From positions 27,828,272 through 27,892,271 of the forward strand of contig NW_026622874.1 in NCBI RefSeq assembly GCF_023065955.2: DNA of 64,000 nt. The letters are read 5' to 3'. The stretch is from Ursus arctos. Its lineage: Eukaryota > Chordata > Mammalia > Carnivora > Ursidae. The notes beneath the pieces were generated by a model that had not been told where the DNA came from, made no database searches, and worked only from the letters and a program-made list of their open reading frames with translations. This document shows positions 45,225 to 57,290 of this stretch, in pieces; position 1 is the stretch's first letter; each line of letters starts with the position of its first letter. The position numbers were made by a program, and so were the translations under genes.

Positions 45225-45644
45225 AGACTGTTTTATGTTCTTTGCAGCATTATTTACAGTAGCCAAGATAGGGAAATAACCTAAGGGGCCATCTATGGAT
45301 GAATGGCTGAAGAAAATGTGATGTATGTGTATATATATAATATGGAGTATTATTCAACCATAAAAAAGAAGGAAATCTTGCCATTTGTGTCAACATGAAT
45401 GGATCTTGAGGGTATTATGCTAAGTGAATGAAATAAGTCAGATAGAGAAAGACAAATACTGTATGACCTCATTTATGCATGGAATCTAAAAAACAAACCA
45501 ACCAACCAAGCTTATAGATACAGAGAACAGACTGGTGGTTGTCAGAGGTCGGGGGGTGGAGGATGGGAGAAATGGGTGAAGGAGGTCAAGGGGGTCAAAG
45601 AGGACAAACTTTCAGTTATAAAATAAACCAGTCATGGAGATATC

Positions 45645-45645
<1 letters not shown>
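45225..45645 (+). mobile_element. L1 3' end, sense, moderately old
   Basis: TGTTCTTTGCAGCATTATTT, ATGGAGTATTATTCAACCAT, GAATGGATCTTGAGGGTATT, AAGTGAATGAAATAAGTCAG and CAGACTGGTGGTTGTCAGAG are the ORF2 end and start of the 3' UTR. The copy is more diverged than the two young L1 insertions and leads into a CA microsatellite. Confidence 0.9.

Positions 45646-45650
<5 letters not shown>

Positions 45651-45698
<48 letters not shown>
45651..45698. repeat. (CA)n microsatellite
   Basis: Twenty-four uninterrupted CA units, the longest perfect dinucleotide run in the window. Confidence 0.97.
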
Positions 45699-45701
<3 letters not shown>

Positions 45702-46619
45702 ATTGCTGTTTCATTACATATTAGATGAAGGGGAGGGAGTGAAGTGGAATAAATTCTGAAATTTTCCTGAAAACTAATTTTGACAAGGTAAGAGGAAATA
45801 ATGTATGTTTAAATGCTAAAAGGAAAGAGTCTTTAGTTTCAAAAGTAAAGCACCAAAGGAATCAAGGCAAAAAACTTAATCCACAAAGAATAACAGAGCA
45901 ATAACAAACGAGGAGCCAATTTTACTTACTCTCATTGGCTGGAAGTTTTCCTGGACTAAGGGACAAAATGGCCAAGAGATTAGTCAGACCCTGTCCTTAC
46001 AAAGGCACCCTGCCCCTTGTGTCCTGGGCTGAGCCTGAGTCTTGGGTAGAGGTGACAGAACAGCCTAGGATATCTGAGGTATAGAAGAAGGAATTTGTAT
46101 CTATATTCTACCTGGCACCTTGACTCTAGAAGGCATTAGAACTCTCCGGGGCCAACATGGTGTGGGTATGGTATGGGACAGACATTATGAGTACCAGCCT
46201 CAGAGTGGCTTGAGAAAAGAGTCAAATATTCCCTTGTCCAGACCACTGGACATAGGATGGCACAGAATGAGCCAGCAAGGGCCAGAGAATGCCTCAGAGG
46301 AAAGTGGTGTGACCTCTGCATGTCAGAAGCCCAATGCAGTGATGACCACTTTAGCAAAGCATGGCGCCTTGATAACAACTCAGAATCCAATGCTTCATGC
46401 CTCTCTGCTCAAAGACTAGAGAGGACCTCAGCCAAGAACAAGAAGCCTCCTTGCTAGCCCAGGAACATAGATGCCCATCCTAAGGCAAAGGGCAGAAAGG
46501 GTTAAAATCTAGTCTGAGACGGTTGAGCGTGCTTGAAGCCTGAAAAGGTTTCTCCCATCAGACAGAATAAGAGCTTGATATGAGAGTTTAACTTGAGTTG
46601 TAAAAAAAAGGAAAAAATC

Positions 46620-46875
46620 ACACATTTCAATGTAACCAAATATGTGCCTTTGTAATTCCTGCTTGTTCATGTGTGCAAATATTCTAAAAAGTTGATTGCT
46701 AGATGTGGGGTTGGTGAGGCAAAGACACGCACATTTTTAAAAATTATGGATAATGCCAAGTTCCTCTCCAGTGCCCTGTTGCTTATAATGGCAGCTCTTG
46801 TAAGCTTCACCAAATTGCCTGGTGTCCGAGCTGCCCAACTCATTTCTTTAAAGTCTGGTGTTTTATTCTTTTCTC
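46620..46875 (-). mobile_element. Old L1 fragment, antisense
   Basis: GTTGATTGCTAGATGTGGGG, ATTATGGATAATGCCAAGTT and CCAGTGCCCTGTTGCTTATA correspond to the inverted L1M stretch around the 'attgctgggtcaaaggg' consensus. Probably the continuation of 44430-44790. Confidence 0.6.
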
Positions 46876-49800
46876 TTAGAATATAAACAAATAGATTTTT
46901 ATTTTAAATTGATATTCTGGAAAATGAAAATGTCAGGATTCCTTTTATGTAGATTGAATAGCTTATTTTTAATTAGCGTTAGTTTTCTGGATTTCTTTTC
47001 TTCTTTTTCTACTTCTTTTTGAAATCGTTGAGAGAAATCCTTAGAGCTCTTCTATATGAATCTGGCTTTTTCCAAAGACTTGGAATTTCAAAAAGACATG
47101 TTAAAATGAGATATGACCTCTGAACTAGGCAACCTGGCAAACTAAAATGGCCGACGGGGCAAAGGCTACTTGGCCCTTGTTAGAGAAAAAATTAGGAGAC
47201 ACTAGCATATGGTAGTTGGGTTAGCTGACAGTGCCGACAAGAAATATTTGTTTCCATTGTCATTAGGAGGTAAGAAAGATAAAACATCAAGAAACTTATT
47301 CCTGCTTTTCACCAAGAAGTAAGTCCAGATCTTCCTGCATTCCAGTTTATTACAAATAATGAAAGCTGCTTGTTGGTAGTATGGCATTTTTTCTTTTTTA
47401 CTACACTGCTCAACTAACTTTACTTATATTTTTATTTGGCATTTTTGCATTTGTGGTACTAGATGTGTGCTTCGTAAAACAAATTGGGATGAACTGTTTA
47501 TCCAATATGATCTCTTTTTGAATATTTGATATATTTCACCCATAAAACTATAAAGGCCAAGTGCCTTTGGAGGAGGAGAGACTGTTTGTTTTAGTTTTGT
47601 TTTTTGGACAACTTTTACAATTTCTTCCATGGCCTTGGTTCTTTTAATTTTTTTTTCACTTATAGAGTAAAATTTGATACCTTCTTTTTGCTTAGAAATG
47701 CACCCACTTCACCGAGATTTCTCACGTATCTAACCATAGTGTTGATTCTATAAATTCTTGATTATCAATGGAGAAAAGACATATATAATACTCCATTGGT
47801 AATGTATAATTATTCATGAGGTTTTCAGTTGCACACACCCATATCAGGCTTGGGTGCCTAATCATTGACCCTCCTCTGTGCCAGACTTCAAGACTCTTTT
47901 GCTCCACCTTACTGTCAGTTGCTGAGCCGGGATTTAGGGAGAACATTTCCTCTGGTTACTGAAGATTTTCCACTTGTGAGTAATTGGAAATAGGACCATT
48001 GACTTTTGGAATAATTTCCCAACAGGTCAAGGGTAACAACAATGACAAGAAATCCATTGCCCCAATTCTGATGGTCTAGAGCTACTCACACCAAGGAATT
48101 TCCAATACCAGCAAAGCCCGGAGTACTATTTGCACAACCAATGGGGAAAACCCAGTGCTTTCTCCACTGGCACATTTATTTGCAGAGACACAGGCATTTT
48201 TTCCAGGGTGGCTGCCAAACTATCTCCTGAGCCTGTCTAGCTAGCACCTGGACACTCAGCAGGGGGCTTTGCAAAAAATACCCTCCCCTTTGCCAGGGTA
48301 GAGGCAGCCTGAGTGATTCTGTTTCAGGCTGTTGTGGCACCTTAATCTTTCTAAGCTGCTTCTCTCCTATTCTGGGGCCTACCCAAGCATGGCTGGCTGG
48401 AGGTGTGGCCGCAGCAGCTCCAGGCCTGAGGCTGAGGGCAAAGGCCTGGGGAAATGGTCAGTGTGGGAGAGAAGCTTTTAGTGCCTGAAGAACTTCTGCG
48501 TTCTTCAAAATTCGAATGCCCCGAGAAGTTGCAATGGGTCTGGACATAATTCTTCCCTCATGACTTAAAACAACATGGCGAGCTGACAAAAGCCATCAAC
48601 CATGGGAGAAGAAAGGAAACGAATGAATAGTGATTGAGTACAAACCCATGTCTTTCTATGCTCTATGTTGTAAGAATGATCTCTCTTTCTTTTTCCAAGG
48701 TTTGACAGAACTCACAGACGCTCTTATTTAATTTTCACATTCATCCTTAAAGATCCCTTACTCTACCCAATGAGTCTTGGGTTGTTGTTTAGCAGAAAAT
48801 GGCTTTCTTTAAATGAACGTACGGCAGAATTTACTTGCTATTTACTACTCATATTCATACTTAGAGATCTGCTCCGTCGCACCCGACAAGATCATTGTTA
48901 TTTCAAGCAGAGAACTCTTTTTTTTCCCCAATGAACATTTTATTGTATCTTACTATAAAGATGAATCTCCTTTGGTTAGAAAAGTTCTCAACCTGGTGGC
49001 CCCTGAGATAATATCATATTACCTTAGAGATCTGGGCATAAAAGCCACTGAATTTGATTATCTCTAAAATTTCTTGAGTGCTAATCAGTTTCCTCTACCA
49101 GGAAATTCTCCAAGATCCAAGGGGGAGAAGGGTCCCTCCTTCTGTGAGTCCTTATGAATGGTTTTTGGGGACATTTGGAAGGACTCTATGATCGTGGGCA
49201 GGAAACAAGTCCTGGAGTGGAAGGGAAAGAAACCTGAGAGGCAGAAATGCTTTGACAGACAGAACTGCGTTCAGGCCACGTGTAGCCATGAGTGATACCA
49301 CCCCAAAGACCTGGCTTCATGTTTTCTGGGAGAGGCCTCCAGCCCCTCATCACTCATATTCAGGTGACCTTGGACCTCATATGAAAATGTAAAATGTATT
49401 CCAGTGCACCATGTATCTTTTTATGCACATACCCCTGGAAGAGAAACACACCAACTCCATGGTAGCTGGTTAACTTTACTGGATGGCTCATCCCTTTGGA
49501 CAGAGGGAAGCTGGGGAAGCACAGAAGTGCCAAATGCTTGGCCAAGGACAGAGACATTGAAGCAAGAATGGATCGTGAACAGAGAGAAAAGGATCCCAAG
49601 TCACCTTTGGCCAACTTCAGAATTTTACACTTGCCCTGTCCCGCATCTTAAATTGCCTTTCTTATGAGAAGCAAAAATATTTTAATAAACCGTTTTTTTC
49701 CCCACATAGGAATCTGTCAGAGAAAGTCAACAGGGTGGCTACACTGATCCCAAGAATCCATTCACCTTTTTCAGATTCTTCTGGGGGTTACATGTGTCTC

Positions 49801-51620
49801 AGGGGTTATGTGTCTTGTCTAGGTTTCCCTGGGTAGTAACGATTTTTAGAAATGAACTGGTTAAAGGAAAGTCTTGTGACACCCAAAGCAGTGCTCTCTT
49901 GATTATTTTCCCTTTAGTGAAAGAAGTTACCCTTCAAGTTTTGACGCCAGTGTCTTGACCCTCCCTCCAAAGCGTTAGATTATTGGCCAAGGGGGTGTAG
50001 CACACTTATTTCTTCAGTGATCTTTCACAATTTTGTTTAGACATCCTACCAACAGGTTTTAAAAGCTGTATTAGTTCTTCTCCTTTTATAGACTTTCCTT
50101 GTATTTCATGCCTTTTAAAATACAGGAGTATTCATAGATTCCAGGAGTTGGCAACACGCGGCAAACATTTGATGTTTTCCTGTGACTTTTATTCAGGGGC
50201 ATCTATTCCTTACCTCAGCATGTGGTAGTAAATGAATTGTGGAAATGGGGTGCTTTTTAGCTGTTAGTCTTTAAGAAAAACTTGTAAATCGTTTATGATG
50301 ATAGATGGTGATAACAATGAATAAAGCCAGCGTTGTCTTTATTATTAGTTTGTAGAGCTTGTACTTCAAGTAGAATATGAGTACTGGCAGACATGGAGGC
50401 ATCTGTGGAACACGGTCTGTGATCAGGGGGTCAGTACATATTGTTCTAGACCAATGCCACTGGATAATTTAGAGTCACAAAAGGAAGGATTTGGTGCTAT
50501 GTTTTTAATAAACCCATCAAAAACCGTTACCACCTGCTGTAACTTCTTAGTGATTTAGTTGCTACTTGGATTATCAGCACATCAGTTTTAAATAAATACA
50601 AGAAGATAGAAGAGTCATTATATGACTTCAAGTGCCTTCTTCCTTCCAAGAGCAGGTGGAAGGAGGGGGAGCTTCTCTTTTTTCTCCAATCAGGGAATAA
50701 ATATTTTGGTGTAGAGACACATAGCATGTGCTCTTTTGCCCAGTTAAACTAGGACTGGAATTTTAATCTGTTCCATTGATAGAAAAATAACTAAGTGGAA
50801 AAACACTGTTATTATTTAATAGTTTTGATATTGCACTGATTCTAAGCACCTTTGTGTAAGCAGGGTCAAAATACAATTTCATCATTTAGGTGAAAGCAAA
50901 AGAAATCTGAGATTAAGAAGATTCAGTCTACAGTAATACGGAAGCCAGAAATGGAGGTGTGGCTGTGAATGATGGATAATAGAGTCAATTTCAGGTAGAT
51001 AAAGGACTTTTGCTAATTCTTCCTGCTCCTGATTCAAGGATAAAGGAAACAGGATTTTAAACCAAAGCGAAAGAGATAAAGGAAATTTTCCAAAGCCATA
51101 GGACCAGTGTTCCTAGTATGAAACATGCTGCCAGTCATGTGTGAAGGAACATTCTAGAAAGATTTTGGAAATTTACGTTAGTACTTAGTTCTGAGCCTAA
51201 CCAGAGTATAAACAATATGAGTTCTCCCTCCCCATATTTCAAGTGATGTATTTGCCATTCTTTGACTTTTGGGAACATCTCTCCTTGTTCTTAGAACCGT
51301 TAGATGTTTGCAATTGTTGAATTAAATTTAGTTCACAACATTGTTTTGAGCCAAAGCTTTTGTCATTTTTAAATTTTGAGGGCTAGATAAAGCTAAATCT
51401 GTGAGAAGAGGTTTCACAGAGAAATCCAGCCAGTTCCTACAACAGTCCGAAATAAAAAAAGATCATTTCTAGGAGTCGCATGCATTCATGTTAGACTTGT
51501 GTAATTAAGCATTTTAATGAAAGCAAAGCTCCGTAATGGATATTAGTCACAACTAGCCTGTTGTCCTAAAAATGGACACAGGTCCAAAAGTTAAATGTCA
51601 CGTGTTTAAACAAAATCAAA
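46876..51620. other. Repeat-poor intergenic stretch immediately 3' of PROX1
   Basis: Nearly 5 kb without any recognised repeat, RNA or credible coding frame. It adjoins the PROX1 polyadenylation site. The lack of repeats fits a region under constraint, such as PROX1 enhancers or extended 3' transcripts, but the sequence alone cannot show this. Confidence 0.45.
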
Positions 51621-51644
51621 CGGCACTGAGCTTGTAATGTATAT

Positions 51645-51650
51645 TTTATT
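51645..51650 (-). terminator. PROX1: PROX1 distal poly(A) signal AATAAA
   Basis: TTTATT on the plus strand is AATAAA on the transcript. It is followed downstream by GT/T-rich sequence (transcript GATTTTGTTTAAAC and CTTTTGG), as expected for a cleavage site near 51620-51630. No further hexamer of comparable context was judged to be the end of the UTR. Confidence 0.65.
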
Positions 51651-51678
51651 TTGCACAAGCTTGCATATATACTGCACA

Positions 51679-51686
51679 TACATTCA
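51679..51686 (-). promoter_or_regulatory. PROX1: miR-181 8-mer seed match in PROX1 3' UTR
   Basis: The transcript reads TGAATGTA, a full 8-mer match to the miR-181 seed. miR-181a is known to repress PROX1 in endothelial cells. The site lies only about 30 bases 5' of the distal poly(A) signal, so it is present only in the longest isoform. Confidence 0.6.
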
Positions 51687-53033
51687 GTTTAAGAGAAGAT
51701 GGAAGGCACACAAGGCAATTGGACTACTGTATCCTTTAAGTGGTACAAAGCAAAAGGTAAGTTTGGAGAGTATACAAAAGCTTAAAACACACAAAGTAAA
51801 ACCCCCTACCCACCCACCCCCCAAACAACTTTTTTCTGTTTTAAAATTTAGTAGCTGCCAAACTAAATTTTTGTACTTTTACTTTAAAATCAATTGTCTA
51901 CTGCACCTTTTTATTTTCTTTTTAATATGGACAGGGAGTCTCATTTTTTTTATCATATCAATTAATATTACAGTACATCCTTGGTAATACAAAATTGTAC
52001 ACCTTCATCAAATAAATTAGGATAAATTAAACCAATAAATTATGCAAAGTCTTCAGAACAATAGACAACAACAAAAATCCACAATTGAAATTGCCTCTAG
52101 CTAAAAAAAAAAAAAAAAAAAAATCAAAAATTGACTTTATCAGTTCAGTTATTGTACTATACTCAAATCAAAGGGTCTTTATTACAAAAAAAGAGCTTAA
52201 TAATGCTATTTACAACATATTGCTAAATAATATAAAGGCAGTGTTTTGTCACGGTTTATACTATATACATATGAGAAGTGGCTGGGACAACATTGGGAGA
52301 AGCCATGACCTTTGATTCTTGTAGGTAGCGCTGAGACCAACCCCAAATACGTGTTTTTCTAATTCTAATCTTGAAGTGGTAATTTACAATTTGAAAATGC
52401 TTTTTCCCCCCACGTGGAGGATTAGAATATTTTTAAAACACAGAATGAATACGTCTTCACAAAAGAGGGCCAGTCTGTTTGCCTTTTCTGCTCATGTTTG
52501 TGCATTTTAGAGGTGCCAGATTTGAGAGAGGGCTCAGTGGAAAGACTCAAAGTCCAGACGCATCCAGATCCTGTTATATTCTTAGAAGGATAATTATAAG
52601 AAGATGCAAAGGTTAAATACCGGTTTTGATCCCAGCTCTGAATATGAACATTTTAGCTTTAGTTTTATAGATGGTTTACAACCAACAGATCTACAGAAAA
52701 CAAAACTGCATTTCCTTCAACAGAACATTTAAGTGCAATGCAGTAACCGCTTACTCAGATAAACCAGTTACATTCTTTTAAGGGGAGCTTTTTGAAAACA
52801 ATGCGTCTTGTAATTTGCAAGCACAGAGTTTGTACCAGAAGGAAACATTTGTACTATTCACATCAATGAATATTCTATAATATACATGGCAAAGAGATTT
52901 TGCTCTGTCCTCACATGTACACTGCTTTCAGGGAGTCTGTAAACCACTTTTTCTTTGATGGATTTATGAATGCTTCTGAGGGACATCCTATTTTTAAAGC
53001 CCCCCAAATCTTCAGCTTTATGACTTAGTATTA

Positions 53034-53036
<3 letters not shown>

Positions 53037-53079
<43 letters not shown>
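53037..53079. repeat. (TG)n microsatellite inside PROX1 3' UTR
   Basis: About twenty-one TG units on the plus strand, so the PROX1 transcript carries (CA)n here, a type of tract bound by hnRNP L in other transcripts. Confidence 0.95.
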
Positions 53080-53081
<2 letters not shown>

Positions 53082-54962
53082 TGGTGGTTACTAAGTGTTT
53101 TCATGTACATAGAAAAGAAATTTCATAAATTTACAGAAACTGCATTACCCTTGCCCTTGACATCTGATGAAAGAGACTGTTATCTTTTAAAAGTAGAGAG
53201 CAGGATTTTCAAGAATGCTTTCAACTGTCTATACAGTCACTGTAGTGTTCCTAATAAATTCAATAGATGTTGTGAGAATGTAGTTATTTATTAAAATCTC
53301 ATGTCTTACGTAACAACAGCCATGAGGTTAAATATTTACATTGCTTTATAAAAGTTCCCCTCTTGCTTTAGTGTTTTTGTTTTGCTTTTTTTTGTTGTTT
53401 TTAACATTTTTAAAAATGATATTCACCCACATCCCTAGCACAGCAACAAAGATTCTGCAAACATAAAACACTTGAATTAAATAATACTCGGAGGCACAAA
53501 GCAAACTTCAGGAATATGTGGGTGAACATTTCCTTAAATAATTACTACATTCTACCATCTTCCACGTTGTTTTACCATTTAATGTGAAACGTCCTCATTA
53601 AACAGCCAGAGATACAGTAAGAATTAAATGTTTTGTTGTTGCAAATAGAACATTCTTTTCACAAAACATAACAAATGTCTAAAATAGGTCCTTAAATCTA
53701 GATAGGAAAAGGTAAGCTTTCCACTTCACACGCATATATATATGTATATTTTTACATGTGTGTATATGTGTGTGTGTGTCTTCATGTTCACATACCTGCA
53801 CACACATATACAGCACATGGTATGAAATATTGCTTCTATACTACTTTTCATTAGGCTAAGAAAACACAAGATTTGCACCACAGTTACAAAAAATTGGCTT
53901 CTACAAGAATTTTCAAAACTCGAATGCTGCTCAAACAATTGAAGAAAAAATAATTTGCGGTATCAAACTGTTCTAAAAATTCTCTTCTTCAAAAACGTAT
54001 TCTCCCGCTTTGTTTTAAAAAGACACAAAATATGCATAGCTATCAACGTTATGTCAAACAGCCAGAAAAAAAATCTAGTGTTTATTGCAGCTGTAGTAAT
54101 TGGAAATAAAGTCAAAAAGATGAGATCGAAAGCCACAGAAGGCACAAGAACAATTGTACTTGTGGGAAAAAACTGGTATTTTGAAGGATTTTTAAAAATC
54201 CCCCCGCTGGTGCATTTTAGGTCTAGGCACAGACTATCACCTCAAGTGTATATGCAAAAATAATTTAGGGTTAGCAGAAAATAAGTGGTAATGTCGTATC
54301 TCAACATGCACTTTAGACTTCTTTTTTCCTATGCAAACTGTCCCTCATCCTTCACCCTCCCACCTTCATAGAAAGTTAACTTTCTCCCAAGTAGCCAATT
54401 TTCACTTGGTGAGAGTTGAGCTGAGATTTGAAAGATGGTGATTAAAAAACAAAGCAAAACAAAACAAAACCCAGAATTGTTAAGTAGAAATTTTGAGAGA
54501 CAGGCTTTTGTCACTTTCCAATGCACTGGGAGGCACAAGATTTTGTGATCGTAAAAGGGGAAAAACCACCTAAAAGCAAAAGTGATCGAACAAAGAGGTG
54601 AGTTTATCCTCATGCAATTTCTACTCTGAAATCATTTCTATGCCTCAGTGAACCTTGAGCGGATATTATCATAGATAAGCACATCAACATTGGTTGTGAA
54701 CACACCCTTTTGCTGAATTTGTCTACTTAAATTAGAAAGGCAGGGGAAAATAATACTAAAGATCCAAATGAGCCTGGAATCATGACTGAATTCGCCCCAG
54801 CTCAGAAGATACTAGCCGTCTGTCTACACAGGTGAATACACTACGGTTTTGCCTTCTACCTTGCAAATGGCAACACAATGTTGATATGAATCACACGGAA
54901 CAGCAAAGACCCAGTGGTATCATGACGTGAACAATGAATTCCTACTCTTTCACATGAAGCAA

Positions 54963-54969
54963 GGCAAGA
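54963..54969 (-). promoter_or_regulatory. PROX1: miR-31 7-mer seed match in PROX1 3' UTR
   Basis: The transcript reads TCTTGCC, a 7mer-m8 match to the miR-31 seed without the flanking A. miR-31 is a reported repressor of PROX1 in lymphatic endothelium. A 7-mer can occur by chance in 5.4 kb. Confidence 0.4.
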
Positions 54970-56065
54970 GTGTGACCACAAGTTGAGATTGCTTCCCTAC
55001 TTTGTGCTGATTGGATTTTTTTTTTTTTTTGGTTTGCATTTTATTCCAATGTAATGATTATCTGAACATGTTTTTTCCCCCCCCCAAGCGAGCCGGAACA
55101 AGAACAAATGGGATCTGCTGGCTCTGTGTGTGCTCCATAGGGGAGCACGAGCTGGATGATGCATTTGGTTGGGGGTGCAGAGAGAAGCCAGTGGTGTTCC
55201 AGCCTGTGTCGCTGCACTCTGTCCACACTGCAAGAGCCCGTTAGCCTCCTGAGTGACGCAGGGCATCATAGGACTGTGCCGTTTAATTTAAAGTCAGCAG
55301 GTTTTAAGGCTTTGTGCTGACAATAATTGCCTCCATACATTCCTGTCCATCAGCAGAATTTATAAATGATGGTAAGTTACAGCGATTGGGTCAGCTAGTT
55401 AGTCACATGGGTCAACCTGCATTCTCCAGAGTCAAATGCAACTTTTATGAAAATTAAGGAAAAACGGTATTTGTGTTCGGTATAATCTAAATACCAGGTT
55501 TGTTCCTGTGTCATTTTAAGTGTCTATCAAATGACCTAAGGGGAGGGAGGGGGTCAGGAAAAGCCTATTAGAACGAACAAGAATTCTTACTGCATCTGCA
55601 CACAAAACTCATCTGAGAAAACAAGCGTGAATGCCGAACGACTTTTTAAAAGCAAGTATGGGACGCCGTACACCTTGGAGAAACTGGAAAAAGAGAACAA
55701 AAGGAAGAAGAGGAGAACCATTGAAGAAAGCATAAAATAGCAGCCAGCTTTCTTATGTGTGCTGAAATTGTGTCTTTTGGGTTAACCCCAACCTCTCCTA
55801 TGCTGCCTATACACACGTTTTGGTCAGTACTAGCTTCTGAATTCGAAGAGAGTTTATCAGTTGCTTTAAAATGCTGTACCTAAAATGAAGAAACACTTAA
55901 TTAGACTGTCACCACTTTGAATATCCATCAGGGTAGTGTGGGATCGTGTATGGAAAGAGGTCATCCTTACATGTGCTCCTCTTCGGAGGTGAAGATCAAG
56001 TCCGCTCACAGCTGTCAACAAGAGTCTAACCTAGGCAGGAATTCTATGGTCAACTTGGGATGTCC

Positions 56066-56071
56066 TTTATT
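56066..56071 (-). terminator. PROX1: Candidate proximal poly(A) signal AATAAA
   Basis: This is the first canonical AATAAA noticed on the transcript after the PROX1 stop, roughly 990 bases downstream. Use of it would give a much shorter mRNA, in line with reports of shorter PROX1 transcripts, and would remove the miR-31 and miR-181 sites. Use is inferred, not shown. Confidence 0.35.
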
Positions 56072-57060
56072 CCTTACTAGAGAACGGTGTTCAGAAAATA
56101 GGGTTGTGGGTTTTTTTTTTTTTTGAAAAAAGTGTTAAATATTAAACAGACATAATAACTCGTTGAAGCATATAAACAAAGTTGAGCAAAGAGTACATTT
56201 GAAACGTATGTGCCTTTTAATACCCGAAGTAAGATAATAGAAAATGACGTCGAAGGGGCTGTTCTCTACGAAAAATGATCTATACTCACTTATGATGAAG
56301 AACCGATTGTAGAATTGAGAGAGGTAATGTGAAGATCGGGTATGAATTTCCAGCCTCATCTCGAAGAAAGAGTCAGTTATGTGTAGAATTGCTTCGCCTC
56401 CGTATGAAACTGGTACTCGTTTGGGCTACGTGCCATTTCTCTTACAGAAAGGCTTCACAGTGACTATTTTCTTTTTGAAATTTAGCCTTTTGGGGTAACT
56501 TTTGAAAAGTGAGCTGTTCATCTGCCACTGGCATTATTTTTAAACATATAATAAAAAGTGACTTACGGAGGTCAAACCAAACAAAATATTTACGTTTATG
56601 TAGTGGTTTCATTGAGTTTTCTGGCCTTCTTAGCAGTAAAAACAAGAGACACATCACCGTCTGTGGAGCGGCGCTGTGTCACGGGTCTCCCTCTGCCAAC
56701 TGCCATTTGCGATAAACCATCAATCAAGCAGAAGCATCTTTAAAATGCCTTTCCTTGCTAATAGAGATTTTACACACGTCAACATTCTTTTTCCCTGAAA
56801 ATTAACCCTATTTTAAGTCTCCAAATGTTAAGGGCCTCGGGCAAAAGTAAACTAAAGACCGAAGGAAAATAACCATCCCCTTGCAATGGAAAACAAAAGA
56901 AAATGAGCGAAAGATGATGATGAGGAACCACCAGCTGATTTCATAACATATCCATGCCTCCCATACACATACATATGAAATCAAAATCTAGACACGTACA
57001 ACTTCGACATCCAAAGGGGACTGCTACTATTCATACATTCGAAAAGAGTTGTTGAAATTT

Positions 57061-57246
57061 CTACTCATGAAGCAGCTCTTGTAGGCAGTTCGGGGATTTG
57101 AAAATCTCAGGGACTTCACTATCCAGCTTGCAGATGACCTTGTATATGGCCTTCTTCCAGGAAGGATCAACATCTTTGCCTGCGATAATGGCATTGAAAA
57201 ACTCTCGTAATGTGATCTGCGCAACTTCCAGGAATCTCTCTGGAAC
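57061..57246 (-). CDS. PROX1: PROX1 last coding exon (end of the Prospero domain)
   Basis: PROX1 is a homeo-Prospero transcription factor that specifies lymphatic endothelium and acts in liver, lens, pancreas and retina development, in the nucleus. This exon gives 61 codons and a TAG stop. It starts VPERFLEVAQ, includes the run KDVDPSWKKAIYK and ends CLQELLHE, which I recognise as the invariant C-terminus of vertebrate PROX1. It forms the last helices of the Prospero domain that pack against the homeodomain. The exon start at 57246 follows CAG after a pyrimidine-rich tract and keeps phase 0. The upstream in-frame extension to 57363 is intronic. No frameshift or lost residue was seen. The exon encoding the preceding Prospero residues is not in the window. 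Confidence 0.97.
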   Translation of the reverse strand, partial: VPERFLEVAQITLREFFNAIIAGKDVDPSWKKAIYKVICKLDSEVPEIFKSPNCLQELLHE

Positions 57247-57290
57247 CTGCTGATACAAGGAGACAATGGCATTAATAAAGTTTTCAGTTT
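57247..57290 (-). promoter_or_regulatory. PROX1: PROX1 final-intron 3' splice site with tandem NAGNAG
   Basis: On the minus strand the intron ends with TTATTAATGCC (a plausible branch-point region about 30 bases up), TTGTCTCCTTGTAT (pyrimidine tract) and then CAGCAG before GTTCCAG. Both AGs are usable: the distal one gives the known VPERF start, the proximal one would insert a single Gln in frame. Confidence 0.8.

Larger units (their letters stand above)
51625..57060 (-). other. PROX1: PROX1 3' untranslated region, about 5.4 kb
   Basis: This stretch follows the PROX1 TAG stop (57061-57063) on the minus strand and runs to the canonical hexamer at 51645-51650, giving a UTR of about 5.4 kb. That agrees with PROX1 being known for a long (about 8 kb) transcript. 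No SINE, LINE or LTR was recognised within it, unlike the intergenic side, which supports a constrained transcribed region. It contains miR-181 and miR-31 seed matches, a CA repeat on the transcript strand and several internal AATAAA motifs. The exact cleavage site is an estimate (15-25 bases past the hexamer). Confidence 0.82.

Noticed and set aside
48813..49067. 84-codon plus-strand frame
   Set aside because: AT-rich, no recognisable domain, no signal of coding bias; within expectation for chance.
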